From NCBI GenBank assembly GCA_005784505.1, contig VCAZ01000099.1, positions 124,001 to 188,000 on the forward strand: a stretch of 64,000 nt of DNA, written 5' to 3'. The notes under the pieces were generated by a model. That model did no database searches, was not told the origin of the DNA, and saw only the letters and a list, made by a program, of their open reading frames with translations. The DNA is from Bagarius yarrelli (lineage: Eukaryota; Chordata; Actinopteri; Siluriformes; Sisoridae). Positions 35,765-57,200 of the stretch are shown here, in pieces. Position numbers and translations under genes: made by a program. Each line of letters begins with the position of its first letter. The first letter of the stretch is position 1.

Positions 35765-38700
35765 ATGAATTCTACCGGATTTAGTAAACCAGGAAAAACC
35801 TTTCTTTTTACATCAGAATCAGTTGGTGAGGGTCACGCTGGTGAGTATTGTTTTTGCCATATCAATTAAAATATTAGCTATAGAGACTGTCATAAGTCCA
35901 CATAAACAAACCTTATTTTCTAAGTAACTTTATTATGTATGAATTTAATAATTAGTTTATTTTAAAATGAACAAAATTTTAATTCCAAAACCTGTATGTT
36001 CTCGTCCAGACATGTCCAGACATGTTATTCCTATAAAATAATACATCTGGTCTCATCGTTATGTAACTACTTGTGTTATCCATAGGATTATTATTCATAG
36101 GTGATTAAATTTGAAGAGATTTGTCACTTTTATATGTATTAAAAGTGACACAAAATGTAAAACACTGTTGACTTTGCTTACATGATGAGATATTTATTTT
36201 ATTTAAGTTATTTAAGTTATTTTGGCAAAAATAAAATGAAACCATTTTCAAGGTTGAATTAGGTAAAGGAAGGAAGGTTGCTCTAGAGTTGAACAATATT
36301 AGAAATAAAACAGATATTGGAATATTTCGTTTTCTCTAAATGCTGAATATTCTTTGCAATATGAAAGTAATGAAATTTTCACCAGATGAATTGCATAACT
36401 TTATTTGGAAATAATTCCTTATTTTAGAACGATTGTGGTGATTTTGTAAGATGTGCATCAGCATACAATATAACACAAATTATAAGCAATAAACTGAAAT
36501 AAATGGTGATTTAGGTTTTTTTTTCTGAAGATTCAGATACAGAAATTAAATCATAATGTAAAATATAATGTAAAATCACACTGTATAGTCTTTACCGTAC
36601 AAATAAAGTGCAATGAATCTTTGTTAAAGCTACAAAATTTAGTGTTTTTTTGTACCTTTAAACTTGTTTAAAATGTTGGCACAGTAACAGATCTTAAATG
36701 TACATGTATTAAAACAATGAATTAAATATGCAACAAAACAATGTATTATTAAATTTTGCAATTAATTCAATTAATCCCTACTTGATATTACTATTATGCA
36801 CATATGTCAATGCTGAAACGATATATTGTGCAAAGCAAGGCAAGTTTATTTATATAGCACATTTTATACACTGTGGTTATTTAAAGTGCTTTACATAAGA
36901 AAACAAAGAAATTAAAATAAAAACAAAGATTTTAAATACATGTGTGCAGATTTAGGTTACAAATAGCCGAACTATACCGGTCTCTATAATTAACCGAGGC
37001 GGTAAAATGATAGCTATTGTTTTCTGGGCAAAATAATTAACTGTCTCTTTGTTACAAAATACGTTACGTTAGCTAGCCATGAAATCAATAAATAGTTGAA
37101 TTCAACTAAAAGAATTGCCCTTTGTTTCACCCACAGACAAAATGTGTGACCAAATAAGTGATGCTGTTTTGGACGCCTATCTTTCCCAAGACCCTGACTC
37201 CAGAGTTGCATGTGGTAAAAAAAAACTTTTTTATGACATGAATTAATTAATGGATTTTAATAAAATGTATTAAAAATAAAATTGATAATTTTCTCTATAC
37301 ACTTTAAGCACTTTACTATACTTATATATATAGAGCTGTGTAGAAATATTGATAGAGCTAACCAATATTTTTTTCCACTGTAGTGTATCAATTTTCCAAC
37401 CTCTAGTATTCATACATATTTAAATTACGTTATTTTTATTTTATACTTATTTTTAGCTAATTGTTTTTCTAGGTGTTGCAATATAGCATAATATGTATCG
37501 TGAGGCCCTTGCCAATACACTGTTTTAAATATTATCAACAACAGCTAGCAATTTTGGGTCATATGAAGTAATTTCTATGTTAGTACTGATACTACTTATA
37601 AAAGTGGTCTCTGGGGGCCCGAAATGTATGTGAGCCCTTGAATCGTCATAAATTCCCCCACTTAGCGGTGCCTCTGTTTACAATACTCAATGTATTGTAT
37701 AATTTATTATACTTGGCTTTGTTTTCCAGTTTTCAGCATAGTTCCAGACCAAATATACCCCAATTTTCACAGGAGATACTATGAAAATCTATACCTTTAG
37801 GCGCACTGGACACCTACATGTAATGATAACAAAAGCCTAAAAAAGTTACCTTTTTTTGAAAAAATAGAATGTGTGGCTAAGACGGGCATGATCTTGCTGT
37901 GTGGAGAAGTGACCTCAAAAGCAGTAGTTGATCTTCAGAAAGTGGTCCGAGACACAGTGAAGGGTATTGGATATGATAACTCATCCAAAGGTAAGACAGA
38001 ACTATATTAATATCTCAAAAGAAAGGAGAAGAAAATATTTGATAAATAATAAATGAAAAGTTTGTGTGTATTGACATAGAGGCATGTTTTTCCTTTGTAA
38101 GTATATGTTTTTTCTAGGTTCTTACACCCTCCAAGAGCATGCCATTAAAATGAATTACACAAATATATACATAAATGCCCGTTAGCGTTAATGAAGGTGT
38201 GCAGAGTCCTCTGTATATCGACTCGCACTTCACTTTGGGTGCATACTTACTTTCCGTCTGTTTTTCCTAAGATACATTCTGATCCTAACCTTTAACCTGA
38301 TCTCTCCTAGCATCCGTGTAGATCAGAAAGTTTACCCACAATGCACTCACTGTCCCAGGAAAGACCCAGCTGGACACTAACGTGATAAAAGAATTAGTGG
38401 CACACAAATAAGCATAGTTATACTGTCTCACTAGGGTTCGACTACAAGACCTGCAATGTACTTGTGGCCTTGGAGCCACAGTGTGTGGAGATTAGTGATT
38501 GTGTGTTTGAAGGTCGCGATGACGAGGACATTGGCGCTGGTGATCAGGTAGATTTACTTCATACAAAATAAATGTGACAGTTTTACATAGTTTTATGTCA
38601 ATAAATAAATGATAAAATACACAAAACAGTATTTTTATATAGCATTGTTTGCTTCACCACTAGTTCCCTTTTTTAGTAATGCGAACTTCCCTATTTTTTT

Positions 38701-40723
38701 ATTTAGTTTGCTTGATAATTAAAATATTTAGTAATTATAAATATAATATTGTATTACTACAGGGTTTAATGTTTGGTTATGCAACAGATGAGACGGAGGA
38801 ATGCATGCCCTTGACCATCCTCCTCGCTCATAAACTCAATTCGAAGATGAAAGAGCTGTCACGAAATGGAGAGTGTCCCTGGATATTACCTGACTGTAAA
38901 TCACAGGTAAAATAAAGAGGAAAAGTCTTTACAAAATAGTAGAATAATAGCAATTTTTAAATTTTTATAGCAAAGAATTTAATATAAGATCAAACATAAA
39001 AATGTGACATAATGTGACAGGTTACAGTGGAATACCGTGATAACATGGGAGCTATGGAGCCAATTCGTGTCCACACAGTGGTCATCTCAGTCCAGCATAA
39101 ACCCAACATTACATTAGCTGAAATCCGACAGAATTTAATGGAAAAGGTGGTCAAAACTGTTATCCCAGCAAGGTACCTGGATGACAAAACTATATATCAC
39201 CTTCTGCCAAGTGGAAAATTTCTAATGGGTGGTCCACAGGTGAGCAACATTTTTCATTGTTATTATATAACATGGTTTTAGATTTGAAATAGAAGCCTAT
39301 GGAGAAGTTTGGATTTGCAGCAAAAAACTCAATTAGATCACAGACCTGCCTGAGAAAAGTAATATATGATATGTTTTTTTATAAACTGACACTCTTGTGT
39401 CTGGAATTTGATTTACTATTCAGGGAGATGCAGGACTTACAGGCAGAAAGATCATTGTCGACACATATGGTGGCTGGGGTGGACATGGTGGTGGCGCCTT
39501 TTCCGGGAAGGATTGTAGCAAAGTGGATCGTTCTGGAGCCTATGCTGCTCGCTGGGTGGCCAAATCACTTGTAAAAGCCAAACTATGCAAAAGGGCACTG
39601 GTGCAGGTAAAGAAAGTCACTATTTTACAAAAACTTTTTAAGCCAAAATATATTTTAGGGTCAGGAAAATAAATTCCAACTTTACAGACTCAATCAATTT
39701 TTATGGTTTAATATAAACAGATTTAATGTAGACTTTTATCTAAACATAAACCTTAATCGGCGAACATAAGCTCAACCGTATCTGCTTGATGTAAATGAAC
39801 AAGGTTCATTGCTTTTTACAGAAACTTAAGCAAGAACATTGGTCCTCGTACATTAAACAAGCATGACTGAATGATTAATGTAGATATGTGGTGAAACAGC
39901 CCTTTAAAGTATCACTTTGAGCGACCCTGGTATATATTTCAGCTGCGTTTAACACAAGATCTTGTATTTCAGTTCTAGCAGACAAGTTGTTAATGTTAAT
40001 GATCTACCAGGCAGTATAAAGTTGCTTATTTATTCACTAGTTATTTGTTTAATAAGTAGGTAGCGGTAAAGAAGATCCTGTTTTTAATCGGTTGTAGCAA
40101 CTGTAGTAGTTTTATTTTTTTAACGGCTACTATAATATTGATTTTTGTTTATAGATCTCATATTCCATTGGCATAAGCCATCCTTTGTCAATCTCAGTTT
40201 TTCATTATGGGACTTCAACCAGAGATGAAGATGAGCTTCTGGAAATTGTTCAGAAGAATTTTGACTTAAGACCAGGGGTAATCGTCAAGTAAGCATTGTT
40301 CCAACAGACTTTTGTGCAGTCTTTATAACTGTACAGTATAACATGTTTATGAGGACGGTGCCTTAAATGGTTAAGGCGCTAAATTGTTTGAAAAATCTGG
40401 CCTTGAGCAAGATTCTTAAGTGTTCCTGCTCCAGGGGTGCAGTATTATAGCTGACCCTGTGCTTTTACCCCAACTTTATAAACTGGGATATGTACAAAAA
40501 CAAATTGCTGTAGAGTCTATGTGACAAATAAGCACCTTATTATTATTATCATTATTATTATTATTATTATTATGTACAGATGTTATTATGTTTCTCTCAT
40601 CGTTTATATTTCTTTTACAGACAGCTTGGTCTAAAAAGACCCATTTTTCAGAAAACTGCCAGCTTTGGACATTTTGGAAGAAAAGAATTTCCCTGGGAAA
40701 AGGCCAAAAAATTGGTATTTTAG
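35765..40723 (+). CDS. mat2al: Methionine adenosyltransferase, MAT2A-like paralogue
   Basis: It makes S-adenosylmethionine from methionine and ATP in the cytosol as a dimer or tetramer. Nine exons: 35765-35840, 37137-37214, 37868-37990, 38435-38547, 38763-38906, 39021-39239, 39424-39606, 40155-40288, 40621-40723 (TAG), giving 390 aa (MAT2A is 395). All three MAT domains are present. Visible motifs: GEGHADK, GAGDQGLMFGYATDE, GDAGLTGRKIIVDTYGGWG and AFSGKDCSKVDRS. Catalytic-type Lys, Asp and His residues of these motifs are kept, but GHPDK reads GHADK (Ala25). HPLSISVFHYGTS favours MAT2A over MAT1A. Many other positions differ from both, so this looks like a faster-evolving teleost copy (mat2a-like). 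The vamp8 neighbour supports origin from the MAT2A block. Confidence 0.93.
36310..36780 (-). mobile_element. MITE copy in mat2al intron 1
   Basis: It shares blocks with 13085-13533 in the same orientation (ttatttggaa...ttattttagaa, gttaaagctacaa, cactgtatagtctt). It is the reverse complement of the family at 16973-17535. The termini are eroded, so the borders are approximate. Confidence 0.45.
36836..36905 (+). repeat. Dispersed repeat (AAGGCAAGTTTATTTATATAGCAC type)
   Basis: The block caaggcaagtttatttatat and agtgctttacataagaaaac recurs at 62440-62510 in slightly changed form. The motif is common in fish genomes. The class was not determined. Confidence 0.55.
37478..37525 (-). repeat. Fragment of the GGCTGTGTATTGGCAAGGGCCTC MITE family
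   Basis: The reverse complement of ggcccttgccaatacactg matches the left end of the elements at 50582-50927 and 56083-56464. Only about 50 bases remain, in mat2al intron 2. Confidence 0.5.
40349..40535 (+). repeat. tRNA-derived SINE copy in mat2al intron 8
   Basis: The blocks aaatggttaaggcgctaaat, cctgctccaggggtgcagta, ttaccccaactttataaact and gtctatgtgacaaataag match the SINE at 27341-27577. An (ATT)n run (40536-40573) follows the tail directly, as is usual for SINE 3' ends. Confidence 0.7.
40536..40573. repeat. Microsatellite (ATT)n at a SINE tail
   Basis: About twelve ATT units with one ATC interruption, directly after the SINE at 40349-40535. Confidence 0.9.
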
Positions 40724-41040
40724 TGTGCATAATATCAGTTTAAAGTAAAGTTGCTGTAGAAAAAGTTTACACCGAAGAAAAGAACCCTTTTTATGTTTTA
40801 CAATATTTTTTTTATTAATTCACGGCTATTGTTTGGGTAATTTAGGGGCAAAAATTTGATGTAGTAGCTTAGTGGTTAAATAGACTGCTGATTAGAATAT
40901 CCAGCCCATAGAGCTGCCACCGTTGAGCCCTTGAGCACAGACCTTGACCCTCAACTGCTCAGTTGTATAAATGGGATAAGTGCGTGTTCTACATGACGAA
41001 AATGTAAATCCAAAATATAATAAAGCTAGTAAATGCCTAT
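40724..41040 (+). other. mat2al: mat2al 3' UTR containing a SINE, with poly(A) signal
   Basis: A degenerate SINE (40860-41012; tagcttagtggttaaatag head, gcccttgagcaca, gctcagttgtataaatggg) lies inside the presumed 3' UTR. AATAAA at 41018-41023 is the first good poly(A) hexamer after the stop. Confidence 0.5.
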
Positions 41041-41386
41041 TCTAGAACTGCCAGGTTTTTGAGAAAACAAATACATATTGTTAAAGAAATAAAACAAAAT
41101 AAATTTGTTTTGAATATTGAATTTTAATTTATGGTTTAAGTGTCCAGTTCACACAATGACAGACACTTTATGCTTTATGAATTATATAGTACTCTTTAGG
41201 ACCTCCTGTGTCTACATGGGTCACTTCCACACTGAGTTCCACACTTTAACACTAAGTGTCATTAAATATGAAGCAAAAAAAATTCAGCTTTTAAAGAATC
41301 ATTTTTTTAAATGAACGTAATAACCAAAGAATGCTAGTTTTAAGTATGCTCTAAATTAACTAGATTTTAAAAGATTTTGACGATCA

Positions 41387-41458
41387 TAGCAGAGGATGGT
41401 TTCGATCCATCGACCTCTGGGTTATGGGCCCAGCACGCTTCCGCTGCGCCACTCTGCT
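41387..41458 (-). tRNA. Initiator tRNA-Met (CAU)
   Basis: A 72-nt gene on the minus strand, beginning AGCAGAGTGGCGCAGCGG and ending ATCCTCTGCTA. The anticodon loop GGCCCATAACC gives CAU. The acceptor stem pairs AGCAGAG with CTCTGCT and starts with A1:U72. The three G:C pairs in the anticodon stem (GGG/CCC) and AU in the T loop (GATCGAAAC) are the hallmarks of eukaryotic initiator rather than elongator tRNA-Met. It has no intron and no encoded CCA. A T4 Pol III terminator follows at 41369-41372 on the minus strand. From memory it equals the vertebrate consensus at every base. It stands alone between mat2al and aldh7a1. Confidence 0.97.
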
Positions 41459-42206
41459 AATCGTAAACAAGCCTTCGTTAAAAGTATTTAAATATATATT
41501 TTATATTACTTTGTAACTTCGTTTTTTAAAATGTTAATATCTGCTGAACGCAAACGAGGTGAAATCGAAAGCTATACTCTTTACTATTCTGTGTGTTTTA
41601 ATAAACTTCCATAGACGCGCGCTGCATTTGAAACATCTAAGAAGGGACTCGAACACACAATTACTGGCTTAGTGGGTCAATCTTTAACGTAATCCTTAAA
41701 GGAACTGATTTCTTAACCCAGGGATGTTAAAAAAAAGTGTGCTTTTATTTGGTGATGAAGTGGGAGAGTCGAGATCTGACCAATAATGTTAAAGGAGCGA
41801 TGGTTGCCAGATCCTTTTTTATCCTTGGGAGAAGTTGAGTTAGCTTTTAAATTATGTCCAGAACAATAAAGTCATTCTTTCTGTTTGTTCTTATCCAAAG
41901 CAACTTACATTTATCTCTTTTTTAATTTACAAAAAAAGGATAGTTGGTGATATTTAGTTGCATTATTACTCTGTGTGGTCATTTAAAGAAGATTTTATAG
42001 TGCACGAGTAAAAATATTATAAAACTCATATCCGCATATCCGCTTATGTGGGTTTTTTTTACCATTATGTGTAGCTGCAACTCACATTTCTAGAGTTTTT
42101 TTTTCTACAAAACTCTACATATCTGGCAACCCTGGACTTGGTCATGCTGTGTGTAAATCAGGTTCAATGGTTCGCACATGCGCATTGGCGTTTTATTGCT
42201 GGAGCC
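41459..42206 (+). promoter_or_regulatory. aldh7a1: aldh7a1 upstream region
   Basis: Mostly AT-rich. A short SINE tail fragment (ttcttatccaaagcaacttacatttatctctt) lies near 41889-41920. Just before the start codon, ttcgcacatgcgcattggcg (42171-42190) holds an NRF1-like half-palindrome and an ATTGG/CCAAT box; this fits a gene for a mitochondrial enzyme but is only a motif match. Confidence 0.4.
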
Positions 42207-51689
<9,483 letters not shown>

Positions 51690-52100
51690 AGTGTAACTAA
51701 ATTCTGAGGAAAAAATGGCTTTAATTCCAAACTATCAATAGCGGTCATCTGTATCTGTCCTGTTACATTGATTGAACGGTTAGTTTTGTTTGATTTAAGT
51801 TAGTTTGGAAATACAGTGTTGTACAAAAAGAATTTAAGGGGGTTTAAAAAGCACTTAAAGATAATGTAGCATGACCAGTTTTAATACTCTTCCTCATCAC
51901 ATTGACGTTCTTTGTACAATTAAATCGTGCCTTTATTTTTAAAGGATTTTAAAGTCTGGTTATTTGTCTGCAGATTTGTTTTTCAGTTTATTTTAAGGCC
52001 TTGTTTTTCAAATTGACATATAATGGGATCAGTTGAAAAGGTTTGATATAAGCGAATGCACACAAAAAGACTTAGACTTAATTAAAAAAATACCTAATTG

Positions 52101-52316
52101 AGTTATGTGGAAAAAAAATGCGGGTGTTTTATGAAGCGTCGTCGCTGCTGGTTGTTAGCTGCTCGCTATCATTTAGGGAGAAAATGCATTGATGATGTAA
52201 AAGTATAAAGTATCTGTCTATCATTTACATCAACAATACGTGAGCCACATTCTCTTGTTAAATGATAGCGAGCAGCGAACAACCAGCAACCAATTCATAA
52301 AACACTCACATAACCA
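52101..52316. mobile_element. Fold-back (long inverted repeat) element
   Basis: The arms are about 52101-52175 and 52259-52316. The left arm holds gctgctggttgttagctgct and cgctatcattta; the right arm holds its reverse complement, taaatgatagcgagcagcga, then acaaccagcaac. About 83 bases lie between the arms. It has no coding capacity. The arms match best over the inner 45-50 bases, with indels outside. Confidence 0.75.
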
Positions 52317-52640
52317 AAATTTTATTTTATTTTATTTTTTGCTGTAAGTCCATTTAACTCGGCGCTCCTACTGTTACCTGGATTGGTGGTCATCGTTGGA
52401 AATTACAGTGCAGTTAATAAATCTTTTGACACAAATCCTTCACATTACACATTATGTAATAAGACGTTAATTCCATCAGGGGGCGACAGTAATCAGAAAT
52501 AATGAACATTATTGGGGTAAAATTGAGTCATCATTTGAATAAAAGTAAGTGATTTGAATGAAAGGGAGGGAAGTGGAACAGTGAGATTACAGTGTTAAAA
52601 GGTAAAGAAGGTACAGGAGTTTAAGAACTTTGGATCAAAG

Positions 52641-52962
52641 GTTGATTAATTTTTTTTTTTAACCAGTTACAGTAGAATGCCACAAGCAATCCAAATGTAC
52701 AGGTTGGTGTTAACATAAAGATCGACTGAATCGGTTTCACAAAGATTTTCCCCAATATTTAAGTTTTTATTATCAAATGTGGGTTTTTAAATATCAGATT
52801 TATCTATTTGGTTGAAATTTGGTTAGAGGGTTTTGCGCAATTCTTTTCTCCACTGGTAGTGTTTTCATTTTTCCCCAAAGTGTTCAGTGGGTTGAGGTCA
52901 GGATTCTGTCAAGGCCACTGCTGATCTTCCTCAAACCATGTCTTTATCTAAGCTACAAGGAA
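52641..52962 (+). repeat. Local duplication, copy 1
   Basis: Bases 52641-52842 repeat at 54402-54593 (accagttacagtagaatgcc, ggtgttaacataaagatcga, gagggttttgcgcaatt). A further match (aaaccatgtctttatctaag / aaacccgtctttatctgagc) shows the unit extends to about 52962, with a deletion in the other copy. Probably two insertions of one repeat family. Confidence 0.75.
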
Positions 52963-54276
52963 ACAGCTGAAAAGACAACAACATTCAGTCATTACCAGGT
53001 TAGAAGTTCTAATGTTGACAGTGTCCCAGCAAAGAAGATGGAAGCATCTAAATGTCCCATGTGTGGGTTGGAAAAACACCCCACCGGCCAATGGTAGAGC
53101 AGTAACAGGGAAAGAGATGACTGTTCTGTTACCTTTTAACTAATTGGCCCACAGAAGATAAAATATTCCAGATTTTATCTGTAGATAAAAGTCTGAGAAA
53201 TACCATCCTTCTCCAACAGACCGTGTTTAACTAATATAATGTTGCATTTGTTCTATATTTTATATTTCTTTCCATGTAGTTTATTTCAGTTGTTGAGTTC
53301 AAACCACTGAATTGTGAGTTCTATAGTTTACTTAAGACTTTTTTTTTTTAATTAAAAAAAAAGTTTAGTAAAGTCTGGCAAGTCAGTAAAACCTGTAGTT
53401 TTTTCCCATGTAAAAACATCAATATGATGAAAGTATTTATGTATAGTTGCTTAAAAAAAGCATATTCCTTCCTAAAAATAAAAGAAATGTTTCAAGGCTT
53501 CTATAAACACCCAACACCCTCATTGTACACATTTAACTAATAAAATATTTCATTTTAATTTTTGAAAACATGTTTAATAAGCCAGTGAATGCGGAGTTTG
53601 GGAGAAAATCTTATCTCTGAAAACCCCATCGAAAACTAGCTTAATACAATTGTTACCTACTTGATATAAGGCCACATTATGCTACACAAAATCAAGACTA
53701 GCGCTTTTGCTTACAGTTGGTAAAAAAAAAATTCCTGGGTAAGTAGGAATGCTAGGTGTGTCTATAAGCTCATGAATACGTGGACCTTAACCACAGATGT
53801 GGTGGTTTCAGGGAAAGCATGTGTTATACTTTAGTGTTTGGTTTTGATTTTACTTTTAATGTTTAATAAAAAAAACCAGAATATCAAAAAAAACAGACAC
53901 AAACTATAAATATTTTTATTGACAATTCTAAATTGTAACAATTCGTCACAAAGTTACAAATTATCATCCGGATTTTATTTCTGAAAAGTTAAATGTAAAA
54001 ATCCCCCCCGAGTCCTTGGGACCCATTTATTCTTAGTAGCTTAAAGCTTTTTTTAAATTCTACAGTACTAAAATATAAAGCTTTTTTTTCTCTTCGAAAG
54101 CCTTGGATAAAATGCCATGCCATGATTTTGGGTTAAAAAAACTGCGTTCTCCTGAGTAGACAGAAAGGCTGTGTGGTGACGGCTATTGCACACTAAAGTT
54201 TCCGCTTGTTCGTTAAGTCTTTGAAGATTTTTTATTATTTTTTTTTAAAGTAAGGCAAATCTTCCGGTCGGGACAT

Positions 54277-57200
54277 TCAGCTCCCTTCAAGCAGCTTCCG
54301 CAGGTTCTTCTGAATCTGTGAATTAAACAAAAATACACAACATTAAGGATAACCAAACTGGACCATTGCTCTGTTGAATTCTGCAATCTGATTGGTTAGT
54401 AGGTTGATTTAATTTTCTTTAAACCAGTTACAGTAGAATGCCACCTGCAATCCAAATTTACAGATTGGTGTTAACATAAAGATCGACTGAAACGGTTTTA
54501 CAAAGATATTCCACAATATTTAAGTTTTTTTTCTATCAAATGTGGGTTTTTGATATCATATTCATCTATTTGGTTGGAGGGTTTTGCGCAATTGTGCCGA
54601 TCTCCCACACACCCTTTTCAAACCCGTCTTTATCTGAGCTACAAGATCTTCAAATGGTAAAATAACGTCACAGCATATAGAGACCAAGTGTGTTCAATCA
54701 CATTTGAGGTAAAATCTGTCCACAAATATTTGGTTATAAAGTGTGTAAAGGCATTAAATCTAGAAAATGCTGTTATAGGATGAGAAGCGACTTCAGGGTT
54801 CATTATTCATTATTTATTTACCACATTTGTATCACAGCGAAGACTCGTTTTTAGTTTTTACATAAGAAGCTTAGAAATTAGCCAAAAATATGTATGTGTA
54901 TAATGTTTTATCAAATATTAGCAATGACATATTTTCTCTTTCTTTCTCGTATCAAAAAAATAGTGTATTTAACAAAGAAACACAGCTTTGTTTGTGTGTG
55001 TGTGTGTGTGTGAACCTCCTTGTAAAACCCCAAAAAATAAACGGGTTTAAATTTTCAGCTGTTGTTAAATTAGACTGTAAATCGTTAAAATTTTTGGCTA
55101 TTTGGCGGTTGTTAAACCAATATATAAATCATTAAAAAGGATGATTCAGCCGCGATCCAAACAGTTCACTCACCTTTTCTAACTTGAACAGGTTTGTGGA
55201 CAGCTCGCCATACAGCTCTACACTGGCCGCAGGTCGATGGTAAAGTGTGTTGCTACATGGAAAAAAAATTAAAATGTTTTTACTTATTTTGACGTAATGT
55301 GCATTTGGAAGTAACAATAGGAGGAAGTTTGCACAGGGACCAGTCCAGAACCCTGCTAAAACAGGTTGTAGCATATTGGGATTAAGATCACCTTACGAAA
55401 CATTGTTATGGGAAAACACAATAGAATATTTGGAAGCAACATGCTGTCTCTTTTCCGCGAATTGTCCAAGTGTTTGTCTTGTGTGAATCTAAACCTATAA
55501 TATGATGTGCAAATAAAGCACAATCAGGGCTGACTGGTATAAATAAACAGGCGAAACGAAATTATTTACTGTTAATAAATGGCTTTGAGTGAGTAAAAGT
55601 ACAGAAATTGTTGAAGATTTGAAGCTATGGCTGATTTCTTTTTAGACCAGCCTACTAAAAAAAACACCACATGGACAGATCCTAAATTAGCAGCTCACTT
55701 ACTCTTGTGAATAGTCTCCCACTGAGCCTAATGAATTCAACCGCTGCTCGAGAGCCAGGATCTTGACGGCCATATAACACGAGGACATGACAAGAACACA
55801 CACCCTGCCAAGACACAACGCCCTTATTTAACGAAATGCAAATAGTTATGATTATAGGAATAAAACGAGCAAAACTCGTTGCGACACGCAAAAGCAGCTG
55901 AGCGGGTCAGTCTTATTACTGTATATTCATAACACGATATAAAAAAGAAATTACTCACAAGATAAGATAGACGAGTAGAAGAGAGTTGAGAGACAATGGA
56001 TAGTGAAACCTTTCCCGCTGGTTGGCTGCGACTGTAGCTTTAACCGGACCTGTGGACAAATAAGTGTGCAATGTTTTTAATAGAGCTGTGTATTGGCAAG
56101 GGCCTCATCATGCAATACACATCACAATACATGGGTTACGATACAGTACATCATGATATTGTAGTACTTAAAAAAAATATTGAAGAAATGTAAAACAAAT
56201 GGCTAAAAACAACAAATACAACAGCTGTAGGCGTCTCTATTTTTTCCACCATGTTTATTTCTAAGACAATGGTCGTAGGTGTCAGTGACAACTACAGAAG
56301 CAAAAGGGAAACACACACAGGGTTTTAGTTTAATATTAATGTAAAACGTAAATCGGTTTAAAACTGATTTTAATATGTAGCGATATCGAAGGTTACAATA
56401 CTGGTACAATATCATTAAAATAATATCGTGATAGTTAGCGCTATCAATATTGTTACACAGCCTTAATTTTTAATTATCTAAGAACTTCTAATAAATCCAG
56501 TCCAGCAACATATAAAGTATCTATAAATACGACAGCAACACATCCTACAAGTTCTTCTGTACTTTACACTTTAAATCTAAAGCACTTTAAATAGATTTAA
56601 AAAAGATTAGACTTGGTCTAAACCCTAGCTTGATATCACACTTGATATCAGCATCAGTAAATATGTATACTTATGTATATATAATGAAATTATTTGTTAT
56701 GCTTTCGTCTAATTACACCATCCCCATGATGAATTCTTGAATCTGATTAGTCTGGAACAGTAGGACACCAACCCCACCCCCCACCCCAAGTCAAGTCAAT
56801 CACACGTTTACCTGTGGCTTTTTCACTAATAGAATAATGACAATATTTATTCATAATTTTAAAAGGAAGACATGATAAGACCTTTTATTTAGCATTTTTA
56901 CAACATACCAGGCTGCATTTTTTTGTCTTATTAACATTAATAAGCAAAGAGAACAGATGTTAATAGCTCTTATAATACAAGATAACAGGAAGTTTGTGTG
57001 GGGGCACTGCACCTAAATTTTTTGTATGATATAGTGTTATTCTTTAACAAACACCAATGAACGTCAGTGAGGCGTCCAAAATAAGACTGTCCCTAAACCT
57101 TATCAAAAGTTATTCGGAATATTTTTGAGCTTGCTAAAACAGCGAGCCTGTTCAGATTAATAAAATAAAATCTAAGATGTTATGGGATGTTTTAAACTAC

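Larger units (their letters stand above)
51690..54276. other. aldh7a1-gramd2b convergent 3' region
   Basis: The aldh7a1 3' UTR begins at 51690, with ATTAAA at 51919-51924 as a possible poly(A) signal. A fold-back element lies at 52101-52316 and the left copy of a local duplication at 52641-52962. Sequence like fish Tc1-type repeats (ttcagtgggttgaggtcagg, 52883-52902) adjoins that copy. The gramd2b 3' UTR lies at the right, with AATAAA on the minus strand at 53915-53920. No gene was recognised in between. Confidence 0.5.

Noticed and set aside
52883..52960. Possible Tc1-type transposase gene
   Set aside because: Only a short stretch resembles fish Tc1-associated repeats; no transposase motif or open frame supports a coding remnant.
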